Translations under genes and position numbers: made by a program
Source of the DNA: Methanobacteriota archaeon
GTDB lineage: Archaea; Thermoplasmatota; Thermoplasmata; RBG-16-68-12
Direction: 5' to 3'
Assembly: GCA_005879045.1 (NCBI GenBank)
Contig: VBLV01000056.1
Coordinates: forward strand, 1-8,801
Length of the DNA stretch: 8,801 bases
Notes under the pieces: model-generated
Database searches by the model: none
What the model saw: only the letters and a program-made list of their open reading frames with translations
What the model was told of the DNA's origin: nothing
Part shown: piece after piece, positions 1 to 5,999 of the stretch
How the letters are laid out: every line of letters begins with the position of its first letter
Numbering within the stretch: position 1 is the stretch's first letter

Positions 1-230
1 CGATTCCCGCGCCCGAGCCGATGGTCGAGGTGGCGGCCGTTGGCGGACCCGGCGAGGAGGGAGAGTCGGTCGAAGAGCCCGAACCTCTCATCGTCCCCGA
101 AGAGCCCGATCCGACAAAGAAGATCAAGAAGAGCAAGGTCGCGACCAAGCGGCTGAAGAAGGTCGCCAAGCAGGTGAGCGAGCTCGGCGTCGATGCCGAC
201 GTGGAAACGGGAGGAGGCGACGAGACGTAA
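1..230 (+). CDS. rps3: Small ribosomal subunit protein uS3, C-terminal tail (partial)
   Basis: The open frame runs in from the left edge (first complete codon at base 3) and stops at TAA 228-230. About 75 residues are visible. They are low complexity: a Pro/Glu-rich acidic stretch, then a Lys-rich basic segment (KKIKKSK, KRLKKVAK), then a short Gly/Asp/Glu-rich end. None of the conserved KH or uS3 C-terminal core is in the window, so the call rests on position: in archaea uS3 directly precedes uL29. uS3 lies on the 30S head at the mRNA entry channel. The stop overlaps the uL29 start by one base (TAATG), which suggests coupled translation. The ATG at 21 is internal to the frame, not a likely start. 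The tail is long for an archaeal uS3, and a charged C-terminal extension is my inference. Another upstream protein cannot be excluded from this fragment alone. Confidence 0.72.
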   Translation, partial: IPAPEPMVEVAAVGGPGEEGESVEEPEPLIVPEEPDPTKKIKKSKVATKRLKKVAKQVSELGVDADVETGGGDET

Positions 231-496
231 TGCCATTGCTCCGGACGAAGGAGATCTGCGCGATGGACGCGGAGACGATCGGGAAGAAGCTCACGGAGCT
301 TCGGGACGAGCTGATGCACGAGCGAGGCGTGGCCGCGATGGGCGGCGCACCGCCGAACCCGGGGAAAATCCGGGCGCTCCGGAAGAACATCGCCCGCATC
401 CTCACGATCATGCGCGAGGAAGAACTCGCGGGAGGGGCCGCGGCCCCGCCGAAAGCCGCTCCCGCGAAGGCCGCTCCATCGGGGGAGGAGACGTAA
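230..496 (+). CDS. rpl29: Large ribosomal subunit protein uL29
   Basis: An 88-residue protein. uL29 is a small helical-hairpin protein near the polypeptide exit tunnel of the 50S subunit, where it contributes to the docking site for factors such as SRP. The start LLRTKEI, the first helix (KKLTELRDELMHERG, about 19-33) and the motif NPGKIRALRKNIARIL (43-58) are typical of archaeal uL29. The ATG at 230 is preferred over the in-frame ATG at 263, because the LRTKEI segment conserved in the family lies upstream of 263. Its binding site GGGAGGAGG (209-217) is rather far, 12 bases away. Residues from about 66 form an Ala/Pro-rich tail (AAAPPKAAPAKAAP) beyond the usual family length of about 65-72. 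The stop TAA overlaps the Rpp29 ATG by one base. The identity is secure. Confidence 0.93.
   Translation: MPLLRTKEICAMDAETIGKKLTELRDELMHERGVAAMGGAPPNPGKIRALRKNIARILTIMREEELAGGAAAPPKAAPAKAAPSGEET
481..490 (+). promoter_or_regulatory. Ribosome-binding site for Rpp29
   Basis: GGGGGAGGAG lies 5 bases before ATG 496 and inside the uL29 coding end. It fixes the Rpp29 start inside a longer open frame. Confidence 0.75.
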
Positions 497-750
497 TGGC
501 GAACCTCCGGAAGCACGAGCTAATCGGGCTGCGCGTGGAGGTCGTCGACGCGACTGACCCGAGTCAGGAGCATGTCCGCGGACGCGTCGTCGATGAGACC
601 CGCAACATGCTCGTGGTCGACGTGCAAGGAGAGGAAAAGCGAATCCCGAAGCACGGCAGCCGCTTCCGTTTCGATGTCCCCGGTGGTTTCGAAGTCGATG
701 GAGACGAGATTCGCTTTCGACCCGAAGATCGCGTGAAGAAGGCCCGGTGA
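496..750 (+). CDS. rnp1: RNase P protein component 1 (Rpp29/POP4 family)
   Basis: An 84-residue protein. Archaeal Rpp29 is a subunit of ribonuclease P, the RNA-based enzyme that removes the 5' leader from precursor tRNA. In the family it folds as an Sm-like beta barrel, pairs with Rpp21 and contacts the specificity domain of the RNA. The segment [16 protein letters not shown] (8-23) followed by [13 protein letters not shown] (29-41) is the hallmark of the family. A basic RIPKHG segment and a final strand ([11 protein letters not shown]) complete the core. The length matches compact archaeal homologues. I start it at ATG 496, which overlaps the uL29 stop (TAATG) and has a strong GGGGGAGGAG site 5 bases upstream (481-490); an open frame further upstream reads through uL29 out of frame and is not coding. 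Rpp29 between uL29 and uS17 is a standard archaeal arrangement. Confidence 0.93.
   Translation: MANLRKHELIGLRVEVVDATDPSQEHVRGRVVDETRNMLVVDVQGEEKRIPKHGSRFRFDVPGGFEVDGDEIRFRPEDRVKKAR
746..750 (+). promoter_or_regulatory. Ribosome-binding site for uS17
   Basis: GGTGA, complementary to the archaeal 16S 3' end, lies 5 bases before ATG 756. It favours that start over the in-frame GTG at 747, which overlaps this site. Confidence 0.55.
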
Positions 751-755
751 ATCGA

Positions 756-1154
756 ATGGCGGAGAAGAAAGCGCAGAAGAAACCAGCCACGACGGCCGCC
801 GCGGCGAAGCCGATTGGCTCGGCCGCGAGAGACGTCGGGATCGATGTCCCCGTGCCGGAGAAGTCGTGCACGGATGCGAAGTGCCCGTTCCACGGTCGCC
901 TGTCTGTTCGCGGTCAGACGCTGGAAGGCGTCGTCGTATCGACCCGCATGCAGAACACGGTCGTCATCGAGCGCCAGTCCCTGCGGTTCATTCGGAAGTA
1001 CCAGCGCTACGAGAAGCGGACGCGACGCATGAATGTCCACGCGCCGCCGTGCCTCGGCCTCCAGATCGGCCACCGCGTCCTCGCCATGGAATGCCGGCCG
1101 CTGGGGAAGACGGTGCACTTTGTCGCGATTCACAACCAGGGGGTCGCCGGATGA
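756..1154 (+). CDS. rps17: Small ribosomal subunit protein uS17
   Basis: A 132-residue protein. uS17 is an OB-fold protein that binds 16S rRNA early in 30S assembly. After a Lys/Ala-rich N-terminal extension (about 1-24) the archaeal core begins at [13 protein letters not shown]. It continues with [20 protein letters not shown] (about 43-62), then [24 protein letters not shown] and the final strand [14 protein letters not shown]. The Cys-x4-Cys-PFHG element is typical of archaeal members. I choose ATG 756 because GGTGA (746-750) lies 5 bases upstream. An in-frame GTG at 747, overlapping the Rpp29 stop as GTGA, would add three residues and cannot be excluded. The extension is absent from most family members and may be a flexible rRNA-binding tail. 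The stop overlaps the uL14 start by 4 bases (ATGA). Confidence 0.94.
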   Translation: MAEKKAQKKPATTAAAAKPIGSAARDVGIDVPVPEKSCTDAKCPFHGRLSVRGQTLEGVVVSTRMQNTVVIERQSLRFIRKYQRYEKRTRRMNVHAPPCLGLQIGHRVLAMECRPLGKTVHFVAIHNQGVAG

Positions 1155-1549
1155 AGGGCCTTCCCGGACGGCAGACGCGCGGCTTGCCGAAAGGGGCACG
1201 CCTCGACTGCATCGACAACACCGGCGCGAAGATCGTCGAGATCATCGAGGTCATGAAATATCGCGGTGTCCGCAATCGGATCTCGAGCGCAGGGATCGCG
1301 GACCTGCTCGTCGTCACGGTCAAGAAAGGCACGCCGGAGACGCGCAAGCAAGTGATGAACGCCGTCGTCGTCCGTCAGCGCCGACCGTTTCGGCGGCCGG
1401 AAGGGATGATGGTCCAATTCGAGGACAACGCGTGTGTGATCGTGACCCCGGAAGGCGAGGTCAAGGGTTCGGACATCAAGGGCCCCGTCGCTCGCGAGGC
1501 CGCCGAACGGTGGCCGCGAGTCGCCGCGACGGCGAGCATGATCGTGTGA
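1151..1549 (+). CDS. rpl14: Large ribosomal subunit protein uL14
   Basis: A 132-residue protein, the usual length for archaea. uL14 sits on the 50S face at an intersubunit bridge and near the site of anti-association factors such as eIF6. Recognisable blocks are the opening [18 protein letters not shown] (about 10-27), then [13 protein letters not shown], then [19 protein letters not shown], then [16 protein letters not shown], then [20 protein letters not shown] and the end [20 protein letters not shown]. The ATG at 1151 overlaps the uS17 stop as ATGA, with AGGGGGT just upstream. The open frame extends further upstream only as an out-of-frame reading of uS17. Nothing about the protein is unusual. 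Confidence 0.97.
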   Translation: MKGLPGRQTRGLPKGARLDCIDNTGAKIVEIIEVMKYRGVRNRISSAGIADLLVVTVKKGTPETRKQVMNAVVVRQRRPFRRPEGMMVQFEDNACVIVTPEGEVKGSDIKGPVAREAAERWPRVAATASMIV

Positions 1550-1558
1550 GGATTCCGA

Positions 1559-1918
1559 ATGACCAGCGCGAAACCCCGGACCCAACGGAAGAGGGCGGCG
1601 AACGCGCCGCTTCACACGAAACGCATCATGGCATCGTCCCACCTCGCGCCGGAGATCCACGATAAGTCGAAGGTCCATCTCCCGCGCGCCCTTCCGGTCC
1701 GGAAAGGCGACACGGTCCGCATCATGCGAGGCGGTTTTCGCGGCAAGGAGGGAAAGGTCGTCTCCGTCGACCGCGTCCACGGCACGGTCGTCATCGAGGG
1801 AATCACGATCGAGAAAGTGGATGAGAAGAAAGTGGCCCGGCCGCTGCATGCGTCGAACCTCCTAATCGTCCGGATGGACGACACGGATCCGTGGCGGCGG
1901 CGCAAGTTCGAGGAGTGA
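1559..1918 (+). CDS. rpl24: Large ribosomal subunit protein uL24
   Basis: A 119-residue protein. uL24 is one of the first proteins to bind 23S rRNA during 50S assembly and sits near the tunnel exit. The basic N-terminus (about 1-40, with PLHTKRIMASSHLAPEI) is the archaeal/eukaryotic type that precedes the KOW domain. The KOW motif is clear at about 47-73 (VRKGDTVRIMRGGFRGKEGK). After it come a short beta segment (GTVVIEGITIEKVDEKKV) and HASNLLIV, a conserved position for the family. The start at 1559 follows a 9-base gap after uL14, with GTGAGGA overlapping the uL14 stop as a plausible binding site. The C-terminus (DPWRRRKFEE) is charged and slightly variable in the family. Confidence 0.96.
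   Translation: MTSAKPRTQRKRAANAPLHTKRIMASSHLAPEIHDKSKVHLPRALPVRKGDTVRIMRGGFRGKEGKVVSVDRVHGTVVIEGITIEKVDEKKVARPLHASNLLIVRMDDTDPWRRRKFEE
1910..1918 (+). promoter_or_regulatory. Ribosome-binding site for eS4
   Basis: GAGGAGTGA overlaps the uL24 stop and precedes the GTG start at 1926, supporting a non-ATG initiation there. Confidence 0.65.
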
Positions 1919-1925
1919 GTCGATC

Positions 1926-2636
1926 GTGAAGAAGCACCTGAAGCGGTTGCCGGCTCCCCGCAGCTGGACGATTCCGCGAAAGACGGATTTCTGGGTCGTG
2001 AAGCCGTCGCCCGGGCCGCACCCGATTGATGCGAGTGTCCCCATCGGCCTAATCCTGAGAGACATGCTGAAGGTGTGTGCGACGGCACGGGAGGCACGAC
2101 ACATCCTCAACGACCGCGGCGTCCTCGTCGACGGCCGCCCCATCACGGATCCGAAGTTTCCGGTCGGCCTGATGGATGTCCTCTCCTTCGCGCTGACGAA
2201 GGCACATTACCGAATGCTCGTGAACACACGCGGCAAAATGGCCCTGGTGCCGATCGAGGAGGCGGACGCGAATTGGAAGCTGTGCCGCGTCGAGGACAAG
2301 ACGACGGTCCGCCGGGGCAAGACGCAGCTGAATCTCCACGACGGACGGAACGTCCTCCTCGAGAAGGACGCATACAAGACCGGAGCGACGCTGAAGGTCC
2401 ACGTCCCGGACCAGAAGGTCGTCGAGCAGTACGAGCTCGGCAAGGGGGCTCCGGTGCTCGTGACGGGCGGCCAACACGTCGGCGAGATCGCGCACGTGCT
2501 CGAGGTCCAGCGCACCCGGAACCCGCGAGCGAACATCGTCACATTCACCGAGGGCTTCTCGACGGACGCCGGCAAGGTGTTCGTCGTCGGCAAAGAGGCC
2601 CCGTCGATCAAGATGCCAGAGGTGTCGGCGCTCTAG
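1926..2636 (+). CDS. rps4e: Small ribosomal subunit protein eS4
   Basis: A 236-residue protein, the expected archaeal length. eS4 is shared only by archaea and eukaryotes and binds 16S rRNA on the 30S body. Domains in order: an N-terminal segment ([13 protein letters not shown], then [16 protein letters not shown]), an S4 RNA-binding domain (about 40-88, with [17 protein letters not shown]), the central eS4 domain (about 92-165), and a KOW-like domain (about 172-200, [20 protein letters not shown]). The C-terminal part carries [20 protein letters not shown]. The start is GTG at 1926, supported by GAGGAGTGA (1910-1918) and by the conserved KKHLKRL opening directly after it. It ends with TAG, a minority stop in this operon. 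Confidence 0.97.
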   Translation: MKKHLKRLPAPRSWTIPRKTDFWVVKPSPGPHPIDASVPIGLILRDMLKVCATAREARHILNDRGVLVDGRPITDPKFPVGLMDVLSFALTKAHYRMLVNTRGKMALVPIEEADANWKLCRVEDKTTVRRGKTQLNLHDGRNVLLEKDAYKTGATLKVHVPDQKVVEQYELGKGAPVLVTGGQHVGEIAHVLEVQRTRNPRANIVTFTEGFSTDAGKVFVVGKEAPSIKMPEVSAL

Positions 2637-2644
2637 GTGGGACC

Positions 2645-3154
2645 ATGGCGGGCATGCGCGACATCCGGATCGAGAAGGTCGTGGTCAACGTCGGCGTCGG
2701 CGAGGCCGGCGAGAAACTCGTGAAGGCGCAGAAGGTCCTCGAGCTGGTCACGAAACAGAAGTCGGTGCAGACCCTCAGTCATCAGGCGGTCCGGGATTGG
2801 GGCGTCCGTCGGAACATGCCGATCGGGACACGGGTCACGTTGCGCGGCGGCCCCGCCGAGGCGTTCCTGACGGAAGCGCTCTCGATTCGGAACAATCGCC
2901 TTCCGGGCTACAGTTTCGACACGAGGGGGAACTTCTCGTTCGGGATTCAAGACTACACGGATTTCCAGGGGATGAAGTACGATCCGGAAATCGGCGTGTT
3001 CGGGATGGACGTCAGCGTGAGCCTGCAGCGGCCCGGCTGGCGCGTCGCCCGACGCTCGAACAAGTCCCGGCGGATCCCGCGGCGACATCGGGTCACCCGG
3101 GACGAGGGCATGCAATTCATGAAGGATCGCTTCAAGGTCGAGGTGGTCGTGTGA
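2645..3154 (+). CDS. rpl5: Large ribosomal subunit protein uL5
   Basis: A 169-residue protein. uL5 lies in the central protuberance, binds 5S rRNA together with uL18, and contacts the P-site tRNA and the 30S head. Key blocks are [20 protein letters not shown] (about 4-23), then [20 protein letters not shown], then VTLRG, then [18 protein letters not shown], then [20 protein letters not shown] and [19 protein letters not shown]. The archaeal form is shorter at the N-terminus than bacterial L5, as here. The ATG at 2645 has a strong AGGTGGGA site (2635-2642). The ATG at 2654 is an alternative that would remove three residues and is too far from that site. The end overlaps the uS14 GTG start by 4 bases. 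Confidence 0.97.
   Translation: MAGMRDIRIEKVVVNVGVGEAGEKLVKAQKVLELVTKQKSVQTLSHQAVRDWGVRRNMPIGTRVTLRGGPAEAFLTEALSIRNNRLPGYSFDTRGNFSFGIQDYTDFQGMKYDPEIGVFGMDVSVSLQRPGWRVARRSNKSRRIPRRHRVTRDEGMQFMKDRFKVEVVV
3140..3146 (+). promoter_or_regulatory. Ribosome-binding site for uS14
   Basis: GAGGTGG lies inside the end of uL5, 4 bases before GTG 3151. It sets the uS14 start within a longer open frame. Confidence 0.65.
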
Positions 3155-3297
3155 GGCGGACGAAAGACTTCGGCCGGAAGCGGGGTTGCCTGCGTTGCGG
3201 CCGCAAGCGCGGCATCGTGCGTCGATACGGCCTCCACGTCTGTCGGCAATGCTTCCGCGAGATTGCCTACGAGCTCGGCTTCCGGAAGTACAGCTGA
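3151..3297 (+). CDS. rps14: Small ribosomal subunit protein uS14, zinc-binding form
   Basis: A 48-residue protein that begins at an internal position of a longer open frame. uS14 lies in the 30S head beside uS3 and uS10. Two CxxC pairs (Cys13 and Cys16, Cys31 and Cys34) form the expected zinc ribbon. The segment [20 protein letters not shown] followed by RKYS is the classic archaeal C-terminus. The start GTG 3151 overlaps the uL5 stop as GTGA, and GAGGTGG (3140-3146) is 4 bases upstream. The open frame upstream of it is a shadow of uL5. At 48 residues it is a few shorter than many archaeal homologues, because the basic N-terminal lead-in is trimmed. Confidence 0.95.
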   Translation: MRRTKDFGRKRGCLRCGRKRGIVRRYGLHVCRQCFREIAYELGFRKYS

Positions 3298-3306
3298 GGT
3301 GGCACC

Positions 3307-3696
3307 ATGTTGCAAGACGCTCTCAACGACGCCATGGTGACGATGCGGAACGCCGAGGCGGCCGGCAAAACGGACTGCGTGATCCGCCCCGCGTCGAAGC
3401 TGATCGGTCGCGTGCTCAAGGTGATGCAAGAGAGCGAGTACATCCGGTCGTTCGAGCTGATCGAGGACGGCCGCGGGAATCTGTACCGCGTGGCCCTGGT
3501 CGGCAGCATCAACAATTGTGGTGTGATCAAACCGCGGTTCGCCGTCAAGCGGACGGACCTCGAAAAGTGGGAGGCTCGATACCTCCCGGCCCAAGATTTC
3601 GGCGTGCTGATCCTGACGACGACGGAAGGCGTGATCTCGCAGACGAAAGCGAAGCAGATTGGCGTGGGCGGCAAGCTCATCGCGTACGTGTACTGA
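3307..3696 (+). CDS. rps8: Small ribosomal subunit protein uS8
   Basis: A 129-residue protein, the standard archaeal length. uS8 binds the central domain of 16S rRNA and is needed for 30S platform assembly. In bacteria it is also the repressor of the spc operon; whether this holds in archaea is not shown here. Blocks include DALNDAMVTMRNAEAAGKTD (about 5-24), then PASKLIGRVLKVMQESEYI, then FELIEDGRGN, then GVIKPRFAVK, then EKWEARYLPAQDFGVLILTT and the signature TTEGVISQTKAKQIGVGGKL (about 105-124). The end IAYVY is typical of the archaeal group. The start ATG has GAGGTGG (3296-3302) overlapping the uS14 stop. The protein looks entirely ordinary. Confidence 0.97.
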   Translation: MLQDALNDAMVTMRNAEAAGKTDCVIRPASKLIGRVLKVMQESEYIRSFELIEDGRGNLYRVALVGSINNCGVIKPRFAVKRTDLEKWEARYLPAQDFGVLILTTTEGVISQTKAKQIGVGGKLIAYVY

Positions 3697-3705
3697 GGGG
3701 ACAAG

Positions 3706-4251
3706 ATGCCGGTCGCGGGGTTGCTGGAAGAGGCCGTCGAGATCCCGGACGGAGTCCAGCTCCGGGTCGACGGTGACTTCGTCGTCGTGACCGGGGGCGG
3801 GCACACCCTGCGGCGCCGCCTGTTCCACCCGCGGTTGCGCATCGATGTGAAAGGCCAACAGGCCACCGTTCGCTGCGAGTACGCGCGGCGGAAGGAGGCG
3901 GCTCTCGTCGGTACCTTCGCGGCCCACCTGCGGAACATGGTCGTCGGGGTCCGAGCGGGCTTCACGTACGAGATGAAGATCGTCTACAGCCACTTCCCGC
4001 TGAAGGCCACCGTGAAGGGGTCGGAGTTCATCATCGAGAATTTCCTTGGAGAGAAGTTCCCGCGGAAGACGCGGATCCTCGGAGATACGAAGGTCGAGGT
4101 GAACGGCGACCAAGTGCTCCTCACCGGCCCGGACGTCGAAGCGGTCGGCCAGACGGCCGCCAACATCGAGCAGGCCACCCGCATTCGCGGATTCGATCCG
4201 CGCATCTTCCAGGACGGAATCTACATCACGAAGAAGGCCGGGGAGGCCTGA
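3706..4251 (+). CDS. rpl6: Large ribosomal subunit protein uL6
   Basis: A 181-residue protein with the two repeated alpha/beta domains of uL6. uL6 binds 23S rRNA near the sarcin-ricin loop, where translation factors dock. The N-terminal domain holds VEIPDGVQLRVDGDFVVVTG (about 11-30), then HTLRRRLFHPRL and the linking helix TFAAHLRNMVVGVRAGFTYE (about 69-88). The second domain has FIIENFLGEKFPRKTRIL, then GDTKVEVNGDQVLLTGPDVE and the C-terminal block RGFDPRIFQDGIYITKKAGE (about 159-178). The start ATG 3706 has GAGGGGA (3695-3701) overlapping the uS8 stop. The gene ends one base before eL32 begins. Confidence 0.97.
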   Translation: MPVAGLLEEAVEIPDGVQLRVDGDFVVVTGGGHTLRRRLFHPRLRIDVKGQQATVRCEYARRKEAALVGTFAAHLRNMVVGVRAGFTYEMKIVYSHFPLKATVKGSEFIIENFLGEKFPRKTRILGDTKVEVNGDQVLLTGPDVEAVGQTAANIEQATRIRGFDPRIFQDGIYITKKAGEA

Positions 4252-4252
4252 G

Positions 4253-5041
4253 ATGGCCGAAGAGAAGGAGCCGAAAGCCGACGTGAAAGCGGCGAAGAAG
4301 GCCAAGAAGACGGCCGTCCCGGAGGCGCCGGAGCCTGAGCAAGCGCTGCCGACGGCCGGCGAAATCCGCACCGCGAAGAAGGCCGAACTCCTCGCCTGGA
4401 CCGAACGGTATGGCCTGAGTCAGGAAGGGAAGGTCGACGATCTCCGGCAACGCCTTCGCACATTCATCGAGAAACGGGCCGCGAAGGAGGCCGCGCCGAA
4501 AGAGGAGGAGCCCGCGCCGCCGAAGGTGGAGAAGAAAGGCAAAGAGAAGCCGAAGGAGAAACCGAAGCCTTCGAAAGAGAAGAAGGGCAAGAAGGAAGAA
4601 GCCGAGGAGGAGGCCGAGGAAGAAGTCCACGAGCCGCGGGCCAAGCCAAAGCTCGAGCCTCACCTGAAGAAACTTCTCGCCCTGCGATCGGCGAAGAACG
4701 CGGCGCGTCCTAAGTTCCGCCGCCAGGAGTGGTTCCGCTACCGGAAGTTCGGAGACGAATGGCGCAAGCCCCAGGGCGGCCAGTCGAAGCTCCGTCGCCA
4801 TTTCGGCTATCGCTGGAACCTCCCGTCGATCGGGTATCGAGGCCCGCGGGCGGTACGCGGCCTTCACCCGAGCGGGTTCCAAGAGGTCCTCGTGCACAAC
4901 GAACGACAACTCGATGGCCTGGACGCGGCGAAGCAGGCGGTGCGCATTGCCCACGCGGTGGGCACCCGCAAGCGTGAGCTGATCGAGAAGACGTGTGACG
5001 AGAAGGGGCTTCGCGTCCTGAACCGGATGGTGACGGAATGA
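4253..5041 (+). CDS. rpl32e: Large ribosomal subunit protein eL32 with SAP-like N-terminal domain
   Basis: A 262-residue protein, about twice the length of the eL32 core. The core occupies roughly 134-262 (LEPHLKKLLALRSAKNAARP, then KFRRQEWFRYRKFGDEWRKP, then QSKLRRHFGYRW, then IGYRGPRAVRGLHPSGFQEV). eL32 is shared by archaea and eukaryotes and binds 23S rRNA on the 50S solvent side. Before it come a Lys/Glu/Ala-rich head (1-30), a helix-extension-helix segment resembling a SAP domain (about 36-72, TAKKAELLAWTERYGLSQEG then KVDDLRQRL), and a highly charged linker (about 73-133) with runs of Lys, Glu and Pro. Halophilic archaea carry a different, helix-hairpin-helix type extension in front of eL32, so extensions here are known. 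Their role in this protein is unknown; nucleic-acid binding is inference. The ATG at 4253 follows GGGAGG (4241-4246). There is no sign of a frameshift joining two genes. Confidence 0.96.
   Translation: MAEEKEPKADVKAAKKAKKTAVPEAPEPEQALPTAGEIRTAKKAELLAWTERYGLSQEGKVDDLRQRLRTFIEKRAAKEAAPKEEEPAPPKVEKKGKEKPKEKPKPSKEKKGKKEEAEEEAEEEVHEPRAKPKLEPHLKKLLALRSAKNAARPKFRRQEWFRYRKFGDEWRKPQGGQSKLRRHFGYRWNLPSIGYRGPRAVRGLHPSGFQEVLVHNERQLDGLDAAKQAVRIAHAVGTRKRELIEKTCDEKGLRVLNRMVTE
4358..4468 (+). other. SAP-like domain coding segment within eL32
   Basis: This segment encodes about residues 36-72 of eL32. The pattern is a short helix with KAELLAW, a turn with YGL followed by a small gap and Gly-Lys, then a second helix with DDLRQRLRTFI. 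This matches the SAP pattern, in which a leucine-containing helix, a Gly-Leu turn and a Gly-Lys-x-x-x-Leu-x-x-Arg-Leu helix follow one another. SAP modules usually bind DNA. The match is by eye and the module is short, so a chance resemblance remains possible. Confidence 0.6.
4469..4651 (+). repeat. Low-complexity Lys/Glu/Pro linker coding region in eL32
   Basis: The DNA here is rich in GAG, GAA, AAG and AAA codons and encodes about residues 73-133. It has near-repeats of Lys-Glu-Lys-Pro and Glu-Glu-Ala steps (for example KEKPKEKPKPSKEK, then EEAEEEAEEE). It is likely to be flexible or a charged helix. Such tracts can expand or contract by replication slippage, so its length may vary between relatives. 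Confidence 0.8.
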
Positions 5042-5502
5042 GGTTCGACTATCAGAGGCGCCTGGCGGCGTCGATCCTGGGCATCGGCGTCAACCGGGTC
5101 TGGATCACGACCGACCCGAAGGTCCAGGACGACATCCTCGACGCGATCACCCGGGACGGGATTCGCAATCTCATCCGGAAGAACATCATCCAGAAGCGGG
5201 CCGTGCAAGGCGTCTCCCGCGGTCGGGCCCGCCATCGAGCCGCGCAGCGGGCGAAAGGCCGGCGGCGTGGTCATGGCAGCCGCAAGGGCGCGCTCAACGC
5301 GCGGACGCCCACGAAGACCCGGTGGATTGGCGTCATCCGCGGCATGCGGCGTTACCTCCGGGAGCTTCGCGACCAAGGCCGGATCGATACGAAGACCTAC
5401 CGGCGGTTCTACGGGCAGTCGAAGGGCGGCATGTTCAAATCGAAGTCCCACTTGGACCAGCAGTTGCGCGCGGCCGGCGCGATCAAGGAGGCACCGAAGT
5501 GA
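5038..5502 (+). CDS. rpl19e: Large ribosomal subunit protein eL19
   Basis: A 154-residue, very basic protein. eL19 occurs in archaea and eukaryotes and lies near the tunnel exit, with a long helix reaching toward the small subunit. Recognisable parts are YQRRLAASILGIGVNRVWI (about 5-23), then DAITRDGIRNLIRKNII, then the rRNA-binding block GVSRGRARHRAAQRAKGRRR followed by GHGSRKG (about 58-84), then RWIGVIRGMRRYLRELRDQG and TYRRFYGQSKGGMFKSKSHL near the end. The start ATG 5038 overlaps the eL32 stop as ATGA, with GGTGA (5029-5033) upstream. The length is ordinary for archaea. The end overlaps the uL18 GTG by 4 bases. Confidence 0.97.
   Translation: MRFDYQRRLAASILGIGVNRVWITTDPKVQDDILDAITRDGIRNLIRKNIIQKRAVQGVSRGRARHRAAQRAKGRRRGHGSRKGALNARTPTKTRWIGVIRGMRRYLRELRDQGRIDTKTYRRFYGQSKGGMFKSKSHLDQQLRAAGAIKEAPK
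5485..5491 (+). promoter_or_regulatory. Ribosome-binding site for uL18
   Basis: AAGGAGG lies 7 bases before GTG 5499, inside the end of eL19, and supports the GTG start. Confidence 0.7.
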
Positions 5503-5999
5503 AGCAAGGACCCCATTACCGCGTCCCGTTCCGTCGCCGCCGCGAAGGCCGCACGGACTATCGCGCGAGGTCGAAGCTCCTCCGGAGCGGGAAGCCCCGC
5601 GTCGTCGTCCGGAAGACGCTCAGCCAGACGATCGTGCAATTCATCGTGGCGGACCCCACGGGGGACCGGGTCGTCGCGACCGCGCACTCCCTCGAGTTGA
5701 AGGAGCGCGGGTGGGCCGCGGGCACCGGAAACCTCCCGGCGGCCTACTTGACCGGATACCTCGCCGGCAAGAGGGCTTCGGCCAAGGGGGTCACGGAGGC
5801 GATCCTCGATCTGGGGCTGCAGCGGCCTTCGAAAGGCGGACGCCTCTTCGCGGCCCTCCAAGGTCTCCTCGATTCCGGCGTCTCGGTGCCGCACAGCCCG
5901 GACGTGCTGCCGACGAAAGAGCGGGTCCGCGGTGCGCACATCGGCGAGTCGATTCCGACGCAGTTCGACGCGGTGAAGACGAAACTGGAGGCCCCCTGA
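5499..5999 (+). CDS. rpl18: Large ribosomal subunit protein uL18
   Basis: A 166-residue protein. uL18 carries 5S rRNA into the central protuberance together with uL5, whose gene is also in this operon. Blocks are the basic N-terminus HYRVPFRRRREGRTDYRARS (about 6-25), then LLRSGKPRVVVRKTLSQTIV, then GNLPAAYLTGYLAGKRA and AILDLGLQRPSKGGRLFAAL. The start is GTG 5499, overlapping the eL19 stop as GTGA, with AAGGAGG (5485-5491) 7 bases upstream. An upstream extension of the frame lies inside eL19 and is not coding. The C-terminal part (IGESIPTQFDAVKTKLEAP) is somewhat shorter than in archaeal uL18 of 190 or more residues. Confidence 0.96.
   Translation: MKQGPHYRVPFRRRREGRTDYRARSKLLRSGKPRVVVRKTLSQTIVQFIVADPTGDRVVATAHSLELKERGWAAGTGNLPAAYLTGYLAGKRASAKGVTEAILDLGLQRPSKGGRLFAALQGLLDSGVSVPHSPDVLPTKERVRGAHIGESIPTQFDAVKTKLEAP
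5987..5991 (+). promoter_or_regulatory. Ribosome-binding site for uS5
   Basis: GGAGG inside the end of uL18 lies 7 bases before ATG 5999 and sets the uS5 start within a much longer open frame. Confidence 0.65.

Noticed and set aside
193..495. The upstream part of the frame that ends with Rpp29
   Set aside because: It overlaps uL29 out of phase and is Arg-rich; the family resemblance starts only at ATG 496.
2637..2644. Possible terminator or promoter at the eS4/uL5 junction, where a TAG stop breaks the pattern
   Set aside because: The gap is only 8 bases and filled by the uL5 ribosome-binding site; there is no hairpin, T-run or TATA-like box.
2953..4371. A 472-codon open frame on the minus strand across uL5, uS14, uS8, uL6 and the start of eL32
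   Set aside because: It lies wholly antisense to five well-recognised genes, shows no family resemblance, and is explained by GC-rich third positions that suppress stops in the antisense frame.
4469..4651. Tandem DNA repeat or CRISPR-like structure in the eL32 linker
   Set aside because: The apparent repetition is codon-level low complexity for Lys and Glu, with no regular repeat unit or spacers.
5267..5998. The upstream part of the long frame that ends with uS5
   Set aside because: It overlaps eL19 and uL18 in another phase and is Arg/Pro-rich; real uS5 begins at ATG 5999 with a binding site and conserved N-terminus.
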